A stretch of 64,000 nucleotides of DNA, from the NCBI GenBank assembly GCA_036557285.1, contig DATBHW010000022.1:40313-104312 (forward strand). The letters are read 5' to 3'. The first letter of the stretch is position 1. Every line of letters begins with the position of its first letter. The notes under the pieces were generated by a model that was not told where the DNA came from, ran no database searches, and saw nothing but the letters and a program-made list of their open reading frames with translations. This DNA comes from Ktedonobacterales bacterium (GTDB taxonomy: Bacteria > Chloroflexota > Ktedonobacteria > Ktedonobacterales > DATBGS01). Below are positions 25,784 through 34,051 of the stretch, piece after piece. Made by a program: the position numbers and the translations under genes.

Positions 25784-26665
25784 TTAGAGGCCCGCGATGA
25801 AATCGCCGATGAGGCGCGCAACGGCATCGGGCGCTTCTTCCAGAACAAGATGCCCGGTGTCGGGCAGCAGCGACAGGCGCGATCCGGGAATATCGCGGTG
25901 CAGGCGCTCAGCATAGGCGGGGGATAGCGCCTCGTCTTTTTCGCCCCAGATGATGAGAACAGGCTTGTTCACCCATTTCATATCGGAGGCCACAGACATA
26001 CTGTAGTTTGGAAGCTGCTTGCGAATGTGCTGGAAGAGGTTTTCTTTGCCAACCTCGCTGGTCCAGGGCGCGAGGTAATGCTCCAGAATATCAGAGGTGA
26101 TTGCCTTGGGATTGGCCGCGCCCCTGGGAAAGGTGGCCTTGAAGTCTGCGAGCAGTTGCTCGCTGGTGGTACGGCGTGGAGCGTCGTACTCCTGGCGCTG
26201 GCTCATATCCGGCAGCGGCCAGTTATCGGCGAAAGCCTGGGCATAGCAGGTAGTGCTAATCAACACGATGGCCTTGATACGCTCGGCTGCCATGCGGGTC
26301 GCCAGCACCTGGGCCACGCCTCCGCCAACATCATAGCCGACCAGCACGATATTGGAGAGGCCGAGCGTGCGCAGGCAAGGGGCCAGGACATCCGCCTGCC
26401 CCCAGATGGAGACATCGGCAGGCCAGGGATGGTCTGATTTGCCGTAGCTGAGCATGTCGAAGGTGTAGACGGCGCGCCTGGCAGCGAGTACTGGCGCAAT
26501 GCGCCGCCAGGAGAACGAATCGCCGGGCAGCCCATGCAGAAGGAGGACCGCGCTATCTGTGCCGTGTTCCTGCCCCTGGAGCGTGTAGCTCAGGGTATAG
26601 TGGATAGAACGTACCTTGCGGTGATGTGTGTGGGGGGTGATCGTGCTGGAAGATGCTGTCTGCAT
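25784..26665 (-). CDS. Alpha/beta hydrolase with Asp nucleophile (dehalogenase/epoxide-hydrolase type)
   Basis: 293 residues with the alpha/beta hydrolase fold: oxyanion loop LLLHGLPGDSFSWR, nucleophile elbow VLVGYDVGGGVA, acid region IIWGEKDEALSP and catalytic His in LPDTGHLVLEE. The nucleophile is Asp rather than Ser, as in haloalkane dehalogenases and epoxide hydrolases, so a lipase or esterase role is unlikely. Dehalogenase-versus-epoxide-hydrolase cannot be settled by eye. GAGGAG lies 9 nt before the ATG at 26665 and only 3 nt before a GTG at 26671. Two GC-rich hairpins (26712-26726 and near 26732-26750) lie in the leader. Confidence 0.82.
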   Translation of the reverse strand: MQTASSSTITPHTHHRKVRSIHYTLSYTLQGQEHGTDSAVLLLHGLPGDSFSWRRIAPVLAARRAVYTFDMLSYGKSDHPWPADVSIWGQADVLAPCLRTLGLSNIVLVGYDVGGGVAQVLATRMAAERIKAIVLISTTCYAQAFADNWPLPDMSQRQEYDAPRRTTSEQLLADFKATFPRGAANPKAITSDILEHYLAPWTSEVGKENLFQHIRKQLPNYSMSVASDMKWVNKPVLIIWGEKDEALSPAYAERLHRDIPGSRLSLLPDTGHLVLEEAPDAVARLIGDFIAGL

Positions 26666-26881
26666 CGGCACTTGCTCCTCGCGCGGATTGCCGCGCTGTG
26701 TTGTAATCGGCGCCTCCTGCGGAGGCTGTTCGAGAGCCTGGGAGGCTCTTGCTATCGTCGCGCGCCTGCATGCAGAGCATCACCGGCGCGGTGTTGGCGC
26801 AAGTCTCTCCTGATTGGCCGCTCATCACAGGCGCTGCCAACCAACACCTAGTATAGCGCATCTGGCCTGAGAGCGGCAAGC

Positions 26882-27134
26882 GGTTCCCGCCAGACACGAG
26901 GTGTTGCCAGGCGAAGCGTGTTACTTGTAGCGCCGCCATCCTGGCGGCCAACGCTGCGCCAGGGCGAGCGTTCGCCCCCCAGGCCACCGGACCAACAGGC
27001 CAGCGTTGAGCCGCCTGGAAGGGACGCGCGAGCGACCAACGGGAGCGAGAATGCCGAGGCCCAGGCGAGGCAAGCGGCCCTTCCCGAAGGGGGGCGGCGC
27101 TACAAGTGGCGTCCCCCCGATAGGTGGTGGAACC
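26882..27134. repeat. Composite palindromic repeat, copy D (full length)
   Basis: 253 bp with GGTTCC at the left and GGAACC at the right end. Left module: CCAGACACGAGGTGTTGCC, then GCGAAGCGTGTTACTTGTAG. Centre: GGCGGCCAACGCTGCGCCAG, GCCTGGAAGG, GAGCGACCAACGGGAGCGAG and AAGCGGCCCTTCCC. Right module: GGCGGCGCTACAAGTGGC and CCCCCGATAGGTGGTGGAAC. It fills most of the hydrolase-queF gap; no gene inside. Confidence 0.8.
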
Positions 27135-27173
27135 GCGACAGCGTATAACCGGCAAAGGAGCCTCGCGCCTCAT

Positions 27174-27203
27174 TTGCCTGGAGGGGCTGAGCCAAGATAC
27201 AAT
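27174..27203 (+). promoter_or_regulatory. Promoter for queF
   Basis: TTGCCT (27174-27179), 18 nt and TACAAT (27198-27203); transcription would start near 27210. That leaves no leader for an ATG at 27217 and supports the ATG at 27262. Confidence 0.5.
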
Positions 27204-27261
27204 ACCCTGTGCGCTTATGTATCCCAACGAACGCTTTGATGAGGCGAAATGGAGTCAGGCT

Positions 27262-27726
27262 ATGCCCAAGAAGACGACAAAAGCGACAAAACGCGATAAA
27301 ACGAATGAGGAGCTAACCAAAGATTTGACCCTGCTGGGGCGCGAGGTGCGCCAGCCAGTGCGCAAACTGGAGACGTTTCCTAACCAGCACCCTGGCCGAC
27401 CCTATACGGTCACGCTGGTCTGCCCGGAGTTTACCTGTGTCTGCCCCATGACGGGGCAGCCGGACTTTGCGACGATCACCATCCGCTACATCCCCGATCA
27501 GCGCATCGTGGAGTCTAAATCGCTCAAGTTGTACCTGTGGTCCTATCGGGAAGAAGGCGTCTTTCACGAGCAGGTGACGAATCAGATTCTCGATGATCTG
27601 GTGAAGGCGTTGCAGCCGGTCTCCTGCCATGTGACCGGCGCGTTTAGTGTGCGCGGCGGCATTTCGATCACCGTTGACGCGACGTATGCGCAGACGCCAG
27701 AGGCCGCGCAGCAAGCCCAGGGATGA
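27262..27726 (+). CDS. queF: preQ0 reductase (NADPH-dependent 7-cyano-7-deazaguanine reductase)
   Basis: 154 residues. QueF reduces the nitrile of preQ0 to the aminomethyl group of preQ1, the last free-base step before insertion into tRNA. The nucleophilic Cys61 lies in the signature [10 protein letters not shown], followed by the substrate-binding [13 protein letters not shown] and FHE. The size is that of the single-domain (type I) form. The ATG at 27262 has GGAG 7 nt upstream. The gene is convergent with queD and has its own promoter, so it is separately controlled from queCED. Confidence 0.93.
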   Translation: MPKKTTKATKRDKTNEELTKDLTLLGREVRQPVRKLETFPNQHPGRPYTVTLVCPEFTCVCPMTGQPDFATITIRYIPDQRIVESKSLKLYLWSYREEGVFHEQVTNQILDDLVKALQPVSCHVTGAFSVRGGISITVDATYAQTPEAAQQAQG

Positions 27727-27733
27727 AGAACGG

Positions 27734-28096
27734 TCAGTCGTCCTCTCCCTGGTAGATGCAGCCGGAGGTGCAGGTTTCGTGGACGACGACCCGGCATAGC
27801 CCTGGTAATGCGGGATGCAGCCGCTGCCAGACCCAGCGGGCCAGATGCTCACTTGTCGGGTTGGCGAGGCCCTCGATCTCGTTGAGGTAGTTGTGGTCCA
27901 ACTGGTCGTAAAGCGGCTGGAAGGCGCGCTTGATGTCGGCAAAGTCCATTATCCAGCCTGTTGCCGGGTCCACCGCCCCGCGCACGTGCAGTTCTATGCG
28001 AAAAGAATGCCCATGCAGCCGCGCGCACTTGTGGTCTGCCGGAACGTGCGGCAGGCGGTGCGCGGCCTCAAAGGTAAACTCCTTGAAAATCTCCAT
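27734..28096 (-). CDS. queD: 6-carboxy-5,6,7,8-tetrahydropterin synthase
   Basis: 120 residues. QueD converts dihydroneopterin triphosphate to 6-carboxytetrahydropterin. Zinc ligands and active site are visible: the N-terminal FEAAHRLPH, then CARLHGHSF, and the [10 protein letters not shown] block and [10 protein letters not shown]. Last gene of the queC-queE-queD operon (12 bp behind queE), and 7 bp from the convergent queF stop. Confidence 0.95.
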   Translation of the reverse strand: MEIFKEFTFEAAHRLPHVPADHKCARLHGHSFRIELHVRGAVDPATGWIMDFADIKRAFQPLYDQLDHNYLNEIEGLANPTSEHLARWVWQRLHPALPGLCRVVVHETCTSGCIYQGEDD

Positions 28097-28108
28097 GCGC
28101 GCCCCCTC

Positions 28109-28750
28109 TCAGGGTATGCCCAGCAGCTTATGGGTCTGTAAACTCAGCCGCCATTGAGGATGCTCCAGACAATAGCGCAGCGTTAACTGCGTATTTTCCT
28201 GGCGGTGGGGGCCGTCCATCGGTTGCAGGAAGAAATGCTGGAAATCCAGATGCTCGAATCGCTCTGGCTCCGCGCCCTTTTGAGGGAAGACCAGCTTGAG
28301 TTCTTGCCCGGCGCGCAGAACGAGCGGCGCGCCTGCCTTGGGACTCATACAGATCCAATCAATGCCAGGCGGCGGAAGCTGTGTGCCATTGGTTTCGATA
28401 GCAATCTCAAAGCCCAGATCATGTAGAGCTATGACGAGCGGCTCGTCAAGCTGGAGCAGCGGTTCACCGCCGGTGCAGACGACAAATCGCCGGGCCTGTG
28501 GCGCGGCGTTCGCGGGCCACTTTGCCGCGACGGCTTCAGCCAGGGGGCGCGCCGAGGCAAACTTGCCGCCCCCAGGGCCATTGGTGTTCACGAAGTCGGT
28601 ATCGCAGAACGTGCAGATGGCGCTGGCGCGATCTGCCTCGCGGCCCGACCAGAGGTTACATCCGGCGAAACGGCAAAAGACCGCCGGACGCCCGACATTG
28701 GCGCCTTCGCCTTGCAGGGTATAGAAGATTTCTTTAACTGCGTAGCTCAT
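28109..28750 (-). CDS. queE: 7-carboxy-7-deazaguanine synthase (radical SAM)
   Basis: 213 residues. QueE rearranges carboxytetrahydropterin to 7-carboxy-7-deazaguanine. The N-terminus [19 protein letters not shown] is typical. The iron-sulphur cluster Cys are spaced C-x14-C-x2-C (GCNLW, then ICTFCDTDF), an expanded version of the CX3CX2C motif that is known in QueE. The GGEPLLQ segment binds S-adenosylmethionine. It overlaps the queC stop by 4 bp (ATGA), indicating translational coupling. Confidence 0.95.
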   Translation of the reverse strand: MSYAVKEIFYTLQGEGANVGRPAVFCRFAGCNLWSGREADRASAICTFCDTDFVNTNGPGGGKFASARPLAEAVAAKWPANAAPQARRFVVCTGGEPLLQLDEPLVIALHDLGFEIAIETNGTQLPPPGIDWICMSPKAGAPLVLRAGQELKLVFPQKGAEPERFEHLDFQHFFLQPMDGPHRQENTQLTLRYCLEHPQWRLSLQTHKLLGIP

Positions 28751-29463
28751 GCTGGCGCCTGTTTCTCTAGCTGATAGGGAACGGGGTCTTGCCCGCCGCT
28801 CTCGGCAAACCCCTTGAGCCGCAGCAGGCAGGCATCACAGCGCCCGCAAGCCTCTCCGGTGGGCGCGGGATCATAGCAGGAAAGGGTGATTGAGTAGTCA
28901 ACCCCTAGCTCAAGCCCGCGCTGGATGATCTGAGCCTTGGTGAGTTCGATCAGCGGGGTGTGGATGGTCAGCCGCTGGCGGCCCTCGACTCCTGCTTTGG
29001 TTGCCAGGTTTGCCATCTGCTCGTAGGCGGCGATGTATTCTGGTCGGCAATCGGGATAGCCGCTGTAATCCAGGGCGTTGACCCCGATGAAGATGTCGTT
29101 CACTGCCAACACCTCGGCCCAGGCCAGCGCAAACGAGAGAAAGATGGTGTTGCGCGCGGGTACATAGGTGATGGGGATGCCCTGGCCCATCTCGGCCAGG
29201 GCGCGCCCCTTGGGGACGGCCAGGTCGCTGGTGAGGGCGGAGCCGCCGAAGAGCCGCAGGTCAATTTCGACGATGACATGCTCTCTCACGCCCAGGCGCG
29301 CGGCAACGCGGCGCGCGGCCTCAATCTCCAGTTCGTGGCGCTGCCCATAGCGGAAGGTGAGCGCGTAGGGTGCGAAGCCCTTTTGTTTGGCAACGGCAAG
29401 CGTGGTGGTGGAGTCAAGCCCCCCACTCAGCAACACGATTGCTTTTGGCTGAGCGTCACTCAT
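28747..29463 (-). CDS. queC: 7-cyano-7-deazaguanine (preQ0) synthase
   Basis: 238 residues. QueC makes preQ0 from the 7-carboxy compound with ATP and ammonia. The PP-loop SGGLDST is near residue 14, followed by [12 protein letters not shown], and the C-terminal zinc site [22 protein letters not shown] lies 5 nt before the ATG. First gene of queCED. TATAAT at 29523-29528 on the minus strand is a possible -10, without a clear -35. No preQ1 riboswitch is evident in the leader. Confidence 0.95.
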   Translation of the reverse strand: MSDAQPKAIVLLSGGLDSTTTLAVAKQKGFAPYALTFRYGQRHELEIEAARRVAARLGVREHVIVEIDLRLFGGSALTSDLAVPKGRALAEMGQGIPITYVPARNTIFLSFALAWAEVLAVNDIFIGVNALDYSGYPDCRPEYIAAYEQMANLATKAGVEGRQRLTIHTPLIELTKAQIIQRGLELGVDYSITLSCYDPAPTGEACGRCDACLLRLKGFAESGGQDPVPYQLEKQAPA

Positions 29464-29537
29464 GCTATTCCTCGATATTCCTGCTATTCCTGCTATTCCC
29501 GTCTTTTCCGCCTAACCATTGTATTATATCTTGCTGG

Positions 29538-29936
29538 TTATAGGGTGTGGTTCTGGCGCGCTTCATCAGGCTCTTGCTCGGCGGCAGGCTCTTCAGGGTC
29601 GGCTGCCATCGGCAGCCCGGTTACTGGCCTGCCAATAGCAAGCTGCTGCGCCTGATCGCGCTCGCTGCGCTGCCATTCTTCCATCAACGCGGCAGCCATC
29701 AGGATGATTTTTTGGAAATGGCGCTGTTGTTCTGGCAAGAGGAATGGCGGAAGCGGTGTCGAGCGGATGTGATGGATGACGTGCGCCAGCGCCCAGGCGG
29801 TGGCGCTGTGTTCGCTCCATTCCTGCTCGATGGCGCTGTTCCACGCCTTCTTGCCATCCAGGGCAGGCGTTTGGTTCCCATCCAGGGCCGACGCTGCCAG
29901 AGCAGGCGGGTCCATTTCAGTATGATCAGATTCCAT
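29538..29936 (-). CDS. Small hypothetical protein
   Basis: 132 residues from the ATG at 29936; no family recognised. Acidic ends flank a helical middle (about residues 25-100: KKAWNSAIEQEWSEHSATAW and FQKIILMAAALMEEWQRSE). The promoter just upstream puts transcription start near 29971, so the in-frame extension toward 30080, which runs through a repeat, is not coding. No Shine-Dalgarno is seen. Confidence 0.55.
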   Translation of the reverse strand: MESDHTEMDPPALAASALDGNQTPALDGKKAWNSAIEQEWSEHSATAWALAHVIHHIRSTPLPPFLLPEQQRHFQKIILMAAALMEEWQRSERDQAQQLAIGRPVTGLPMAADPEEPAAEQEPDEARQNHTL

Positions 29937-29978
29937 AGGCGTTACCAGATCAGGAAGATATGCAGGTCGAGTCCCCTC

Positions 29979-30008
29979 ATTATAGGACTGGCGGGCAAAA
30001 TCAGTCAA
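29979..30008 (-). promoter_or_regulatory. Promoter for the small hypothetical gene
   Basis: On the minus strand TTGACT (30003-30008), 18 nt, TATAAT (29979-29984). It sits 16 bp from the edge of repeat copy E. Confidence 0.6.
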
Positions 30009-30024
30009 GGCGTCTATGAAGCAA

Positions 30025-30203
30025 GGTTCCACCAATGATCGGGGGTTGCCGCTGGTAGCGCCGCCGTCTCGGCGGCTCAACGCTGGCCTGTTGGTCCGGT
30101 GGCCTGGGGGGCGAACGCTCGCCCTGGCGCAGCGTTGGCCGCCAGGATGGCGGCGCTACAAGTAACACGCTTCGCTTGCCGACATCTCATGTCTGGTGGA
30201 ACC
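30025..30203. repeat. Composite palindromic repeat, copy E (complete, compact)
   Basis: 179 bp bounded by GGTTCCACCA (30025) and TGGTGGAACC (ending 30203), perfect 10-bp terminal inverted repeats. Inside the left end: ATCGGGGGTTGCCGCTGGTA then GCGCCGCC; centre GGCGGCTCAACGCTGGCCTG; right: GGCGGCGCTACAAGTAACAC then GCTTCGCTTGCCGACATC. This is the clearest copy for defining the ends. Confidence 0.82.
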
Positions 30204-30311
30204 ATGAAGGAAGTGAGCAACTGAAAAACGATAAAAGAGATATAATGATGGAAGGGTGTTTCGTGGGTCTAAATAGCTACAGAAAGCGTCTCCAAAAAGG
30301 TCTTCAGGTTG

Positions 30312-30340
30312 TTGTATCTCGGTCCTATCTCTGCTACACT
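30312..30340 (+). promoter_or_regulatory. Promoter for the Xre-type regulator
   Basis: TTGTAT (30312-30317), 17 nt, TACACT (30335-30340) with TGC before the -10. Confidence 0.5.
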
Positions 30341-30435
30341 GCGAGGCACATACTCGCTGTGCATTTTCCCCATGCCCACCTGCTCTGCCGGTGGCAGGCA
30401 TCTTCTTCATGCCAGGCTAGAGGAGTATCCAAAGG

Positions 30436-30933
30436 ATGTATTCTCATGTTGGGCCATCTGGTCATTCAATAAGTTCTGATCATTCGTATAGTCAAAGGAT
30501 CGGCGCTCCGGCTGATCTGGGCGCTGGTGGAGGAAGTAGTTCGGGGCGGCGCTCCGAATCTACGCGCAATCCGCTGGGCCACCTGATTGAACACCGCTTT
30601 GCGGAGGCTACCTCCTCCTGCCGCTCTTATTCTGAGTTGGAGCGGCGCTCAGGCGTTTCGCGCGAGGCGCTCAGTCGCTATATTACGTCTCGCTCTGACC
30701 GCCGCCGTTCACCAACCGTTGAGACGCTGGCGGCCATTGCGACGGCTCTGAATATGAATATCGAGATTCTGTGCCGGGCGGCGGCTATGCGTGGGCCAGC
30801 GCGCCTGGATATGGAAGCGATAGGGAACAGCCGCAGTGAGCAAACCGCGCCACTGCTGGGGCAGCTTACTGAGGAGCAGTTTCACGCGCTCCTGGCCTTT
30901 TTGCGTCAGATGCTTGAGGCGCCAGGGCGCTGA
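30436..30933 (+). CDS. Xre-family helix-turn-helix regulator
   Basis: 165 residues. A Ser/Gly-rich disordered start (about 1-45) precedes a helix-turn-helix of the Xre/Cro type (about 50-115): SYSELERRSGVSREALSRYI and SPTVETLAAIATALNMNIEIL. A short C-terminal helix pair (QLTEEQFHALLAFLRQML) may dimerise. AGAGGAG lies 10 nt before the ATG. Target unknown; no palindrome is evident at its own promoter. Confidence 0.8.
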   Translation: MYSHVGPSGHSISSDHSYSQRIGAPADLGAGGGSSSGRRSESTRNPLGHLIEHRFAEATSSCRSYSELERRSGVSREALSRYITSRSDRRRSPTVETLAAIATALNMNIEILCRAAAMRGPARLDMEAIGNSRSEQTAPLLGQLTEEQFHALLAFLRQMLEAPGR

Positions 30934-30961
30934 AGCTCTGCGCGCCGTTGGGCGGAGACGC

Positions 30962-31603
30962 TTAAAAGCCGTCGTGGCTGGTTTGCCGTTTCTGGCGAAA
31001 GATTCGCTGGCCGCCTTGCTCACGATAAAACATGAGCTGGATGCCGCGTATGATGATCCAACCAAAGACGGGATAGACGATCAGCGCCAGCAAGGTGGTG
31101 AATTCGACCTCACCAGCGCCAATCTGTGGGTTGACGAGCAAAGACTCGAATGGGCCGGTCAGGGGATCGGTCAGCCCGAAGAGAAAAGCGCCAAACGGGC
31201 TGGCCGGGTTGGCGCCTATCAGCTTCAAGAAAAAACGCAGCGCCAGCACGATTTCTATCACCATAAAGATGAAGCGTATCGTTTTGCTGATGCGCCGCAT
31301 CCGCTGGCTGGGCGAGGGCGGCGCGTCTACTTCGGTGCTGTAGAAGGTTTCTTCTTCGGTGGTCTGCTGGTTTTCTACGGTTTCGAGTGTTTCTGATACA
31401 GAACCGGCCTGTCCCTGCTTCACGGGCAGCGGTGGTGGTTCGTAGGGATCGGGGGGGATGGTTGATTGAACTGGCATAAGGCCCCGGCCCCCCGCTACCC
31501 CCTGCTGCTGGGGGATGAGCGGCTTTGGTTGTGGGGCCAGAGGCACTGTCGGTATCGTTGATGGGTCGGCAGGCGCCTGGTTTGGGTCTGGCGCTGGCTG
31601 CAT
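30962..31603 (-). CDS. YggT-family membrane protein with Pro-rich N-terminus
   Basis: 213 residues. Residues 1-100 are Pro/Gln-rich and probably disordered and cytoplasmic. The C-terminal part has two membrane helices typical of YggT: FIFMVIEIVLALRFFLKLIGANPASPFGAF and TTLLALIVYPVFGWIIIRGI, linked by the LTDPLTGPF turn. YggT proteins have been connected with cell division and osmotic functions, but not with a fixed activity. GGAG lies 8 nt before the ATG at 31603. Confidence 0.8.
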   Translation of the reverse strand: MQPAPDPNQAPADPSTIPTVPLAPQPKPLIPQQQGVAGGRGLMPVQSTIPPDPYEPPPLPVKQGQAGSVSETLETVENQQTTEEETFYSTEVDAPPSPSQRMRRISKTIRFIFMVIEIVLALRFFLKLIGANPASPFGAFLFGLTDPLTGPFESLLVNPQIGAGEVEFTTLLALIVYPVFGWIIIRGIQLMFYREQGGQRIFRQKRQTSHDGF

Positions 31604-31689
31604 TGGGAGGTCTCCTCTCTCTTGTGGCCTGAGCGCTCTGCCTTTCATGGCGTGCAAGTTTCAGACCAGCGCCAGCCAGCGCCGCCGGG

Positions 31690-32829
31690 TTAGTGTTTTG
31701 GCCCTTCTCCCACAGGTTCAGCCGCTTCTTTTTCTTTCTCTTCGGCGGTCTTCTCTTCTGATTTCCTGCTCTCTCCGCGCTGAGCGCGTTGCAATTCCCA
31801 GCGTCTTCGCTGGCGGCGTCGCCAGTTGACGCGCGCCCGCGCGGCCAGCGTGACCGGCCAGTAGAGCAGCGGGCGATAGATATAATCGTGGGTTGCCAGG
31901 CTTAAGCGCGAGAAGCCGCCAAAGCCGCGCTTGTATTCGTAGACGTTCCACATTTCTTCGCCTGGCTCCAACACTTCGGGGATGCCGCGAAAATCATAGA
32001 GTGAACACCCCTGTTCTTTGGCCCACAAAAACGTTTTCCAGTGGAGCAGATAGCCGGGCTTGAGATTGCGATGCGCTTCGGCTGTTGCGCCGAACATATC
32101 CCAGCAGCCCGCGCCGTAGCGAATGAGCAGGTGTCCTACCAGCGGCTCACCCGCGTAGTCTGCCAGGAAGAGGCGCGCGTCGTCGGCAAAGAGTTCGAGG
32201 ATGTTGGTATAGTGCTTGAGCGGCAGGATGGTGAAATCGTCACGCTGGCTGGTCTGTTGATACATGCGATAGAAGGCTTCCATATCTTCTGGCGCGCAGG
32301 CGGTGCGCACCTGAACGCCGCCGCGCTCGGCAACCTTGATGTTATAGCGCCAGGAGCGTTTCATTCCGGCCAGGAGCTTTTGTTCGGGAGGGCGTATATC
32401 CAGCAGCCAGCTTCGACGCACATGGGCGGGGATCGGGTTGGTCTGAAAGCCCAGCCCTTTCAGCGCCTCGCGCCAGCCTGGCGTACCCTCTTCTACGTGA
32501 GGTTCGATTTTGAGCATGGCGGCGCGCTCGCGGCGGGCGATTCGATGGAGTTCATTGATGATGGCCGACAGGGCGGGCGATGCCGGGTCATCCACGACCG
32601 GGCCGCGCAAGACATAGAGCCAGGGCGCCTTCACGTAGGGTATGGTCGCAAACTGGACCTGCGCCGCTGCCACAAGCTGGCCTGCTTCGAGCGCGCCAAG
32701 GCGCATGATGCGCCGCCCGTCGCGCTGCATCAGTTCGCCCCATTGATAGGACTGCATCAGATGGCCGGTCTGCGCCTGGGAGACGAAGTTATCCCATTGC
32801 GCGCGGTCAGAAATCTCGCGCACTTCCAT
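31690..32829 (-). CDS. FemAB-like aminoacyltransferase (peptidoglycan bridge type)
   Basis: 379 residues with two GNAT-like halves as in Fem ligases: residues about 5-160 (SQAQTGHLMQSYQWGELM near the start) and about 165-330 (MKRSWRYNIKVAERGGV, MYQQTSQRDDF, then YGAGCWDMFGATAEAHRNLKPGY). Fem enzymes transfer amino acids from tRNA to lipid II peptides. The C-terminus is a long basic/acidic tail. It is 26 bp downstream of the Rieske gene. Whether it builds an interpeptide bridge in this organism is inferred from the family. Confidence 0.85.
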   Translation of the reverse strand: MEVREISDRAQWDNFVSQAQTGHLMQSYQWGELMQRDGRRIMRLGALEAGQLVAAAQVQFATIPYVKAPWLYVLRGPVVDDPASPALSAIINELHRIARRERAAMLKIEPHVEEGTPGWREALKGLGFQTNPIPAHVRRSWLLDIRPPEQKLLAGMKRSWRYNIKVAERGGVQVRTACAPEDMEAFYRMYQQTSQRDDFTILPLKHYTNILELFADDARLFLADYAGEPLVGHLLIRYGAGCWDMFGATAEAHRNLKPGYLLHWKTFLWAKEQGCSLYDFRGIPEVLEPGEEMWNVYEYKRGFGGFSRLSLATHDYIYRPLLYWPVTLAARARVNWRRRQRRRWELQRAQRGESRKSEEKTAEEKEKEAAEPVGEGPKH

Positions 32830-32855
32830 TGATCTTGCACTTTCTGGTTCCCAGC

Positions 32856-33170
32856 TTATTCCGGCCTGGCAATGAGGACATCCTCTCCCTCGATTTTGAC
32901 ATCAAAGGTTGTGGCATCCTCGCGTGGAGGACTTTGGAGGACTTCGCCAGTGCGAATATCAAACTGGCCGAAGTGTACGGGGCAGGTAACGGTGTATCCT
33001 TCCAATTCCCCATCGCTCAAAGCTCCGCCAACATGGGTACATTCATCGCTAATCGCGTAGAAGGCGCCATTGACGTTTGCCAGGCAGATGAGTTCTCCAT
33101 CCACTTCTACCAGGGTCATTTCACCAGGAGCCAGGTCTGAGACAGAAGCAACCTTCACATAGTCTGACAC
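32856..33170 (-). CDS. Rieske-type [2Fe-2S] ferredoxin
   Basis: 104 residues. The two cluster-binding boxes are CTHVGG and CPVHFGQFD, separated by 15 residues as in dioxygenase-type soluble Rieske ferredoxins and NirD-like proteins. No membrane anchor. Start GTG at 33170 with GAGGAG 10 nt upstream. It probably transfers electrons to an unidentified oxygenase or reductase; none is encoded next to it. Confidence 0.9.
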   Translation of the reverse strand: MSDYVKVASVSDLAPGEMTLVEVDGELICLANVNGAFYAISDECTHVGGALSDGELEGYTVTCPVHFGQFDIRTGEVLQSPPREDATTFDVKIEGEDVLIARPE

Positions 33171-33246
33171 GGGGATATATCTCCTCGCCGTTGAGTAACT
33201 GGTCTATTGCTGAGGCACTGTGGCGGCTGCGCGCCTTCCAGGGTGG

Positions 33247-33255
33247 ATTATAGCA
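33247..33255 (-). promoter_or_regulatory. Extended -10 promoter for the Rieske-FemAB pair
   Basis: TGCTATAAT on the minus strand (33247-33255), about 75 bp before the GTG start, with no evident -35. Confidence 0.4.
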
Positions 33256-33385
33256 TGAGACTTACCATGACCGCCGCCAGCAACGCAGGGATGTTGCCCC
33301 GAACCCTGCCCTGGTACAATACAAGAAACGCCAGGAGTCTCAGGCTCCTGGCAAGCGGTGAAACAGATTGGTTGGAGGTCTTTTG

Positions 33386-33964
33386 ATGGCGTTAGATCGA
33401 GCCGAGGCGTTTCGCCTCTTTACCGAGTGGAACCAGAATGAAGGTCTGGTCAAGCATGGCCTGGCGATGGAGGCAGCCTTGCGCGCCTATGCCCGCAAGT
33501 TTGGCGAAGATGAGAACAGGTGGGGCATTGCGGGCATGCTGCACGATATTGATTACGAGCGGCACCCGAGCGTGGAGGAGCATGGCAAGGTGGGCGCTGA
33601 TCTGCTGCGCCAGCAGAACTATCCTGATGATGTGGTCCACGCGGTGCAGGCGCATAACGATTATCATGGGCTGCCGCGCAACGATCTGCTCTCTAAGACG
33701 GTCTTTGCCTGCGATGAACTGACCGGCCTGATTACGGCTACGGCGCTGGTGCGGCCCAATAAGAGTATCCTGGGCCTGGAGGCGAGTTCGGTCAAGAAAA
33801 AGATGAAGGATAAAGCGTTTGCGCGCGGCGTGAATCGTGAGGAGATCATCAAGGGCGCGGAAGGTCTGGAAGTGGACCTGACCGAGCATATTACGTTTGT
33901 GATTCACGCGATGGAGGCCGAGGCGGATGCGCTTGGCCTGCGCGGGACTGACGCCGCGCAATAA
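33386..33964 (+). CDS. HD-domain phosphohydrolase
   Basis: 192 residues. HD-superfamily metal ligands: His in LVKHGLAME, the His-Asp pair in GMLHDIDYE, later His in VEEHGKVGA and VQAHNDYHG. This arrangement matches the HDIG subfamily of putative metal-dependent phosphohydrolases. Start ATG at 33386, GGAGG 7 nt upstream. Substrate unknown. Confidence 0.85.
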   Translation: MALDRAEAFRLFTEWNQNEGLVKHGLAMEAALRAYARKFGEDENRWGIAGMLHDIDYERHPSVEEHGKVGADLLRQQNYPDDVVHAVQAHNDYHGLPRNDLLSKTVFACDELTGLITATALVRPNKSILGLEASSVKKKMKDKAFARGVNREEIIKGAEGLEVDLTEHITFVIHAMEAEADALGLRGTDAAQ

Positions 33965-33965
33965 C

Positions 33966-34019
33966 GAGCGAAGCAAGGAGCTTTCCAGGTTTCAGAGCAG
34001 AAGGCCCCTTGCTTCGCTC
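33966..34019. terminator. Hairpin between convergent genes
   Basis: GAGCGAAGCAAGG (33966-33978) pairs perfectly with CCTTGCTTCGCTC (34007-34019) around a 28-nt loop, between the HD gene and the convergent SDR gene. Confidence 0.55.
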
Positions 34020-34051
34020 CCTCGAATCGAAGCTTGAAGCTTGCGGGCGGA

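Noticed and set aside
29461..29530. Possible preQ1 riboswitch or tandem repeat in the queC leader
   Set aside because: Only short CTGCTATTCC repeats are seen; the preQ1 aptamer motifs are absent.
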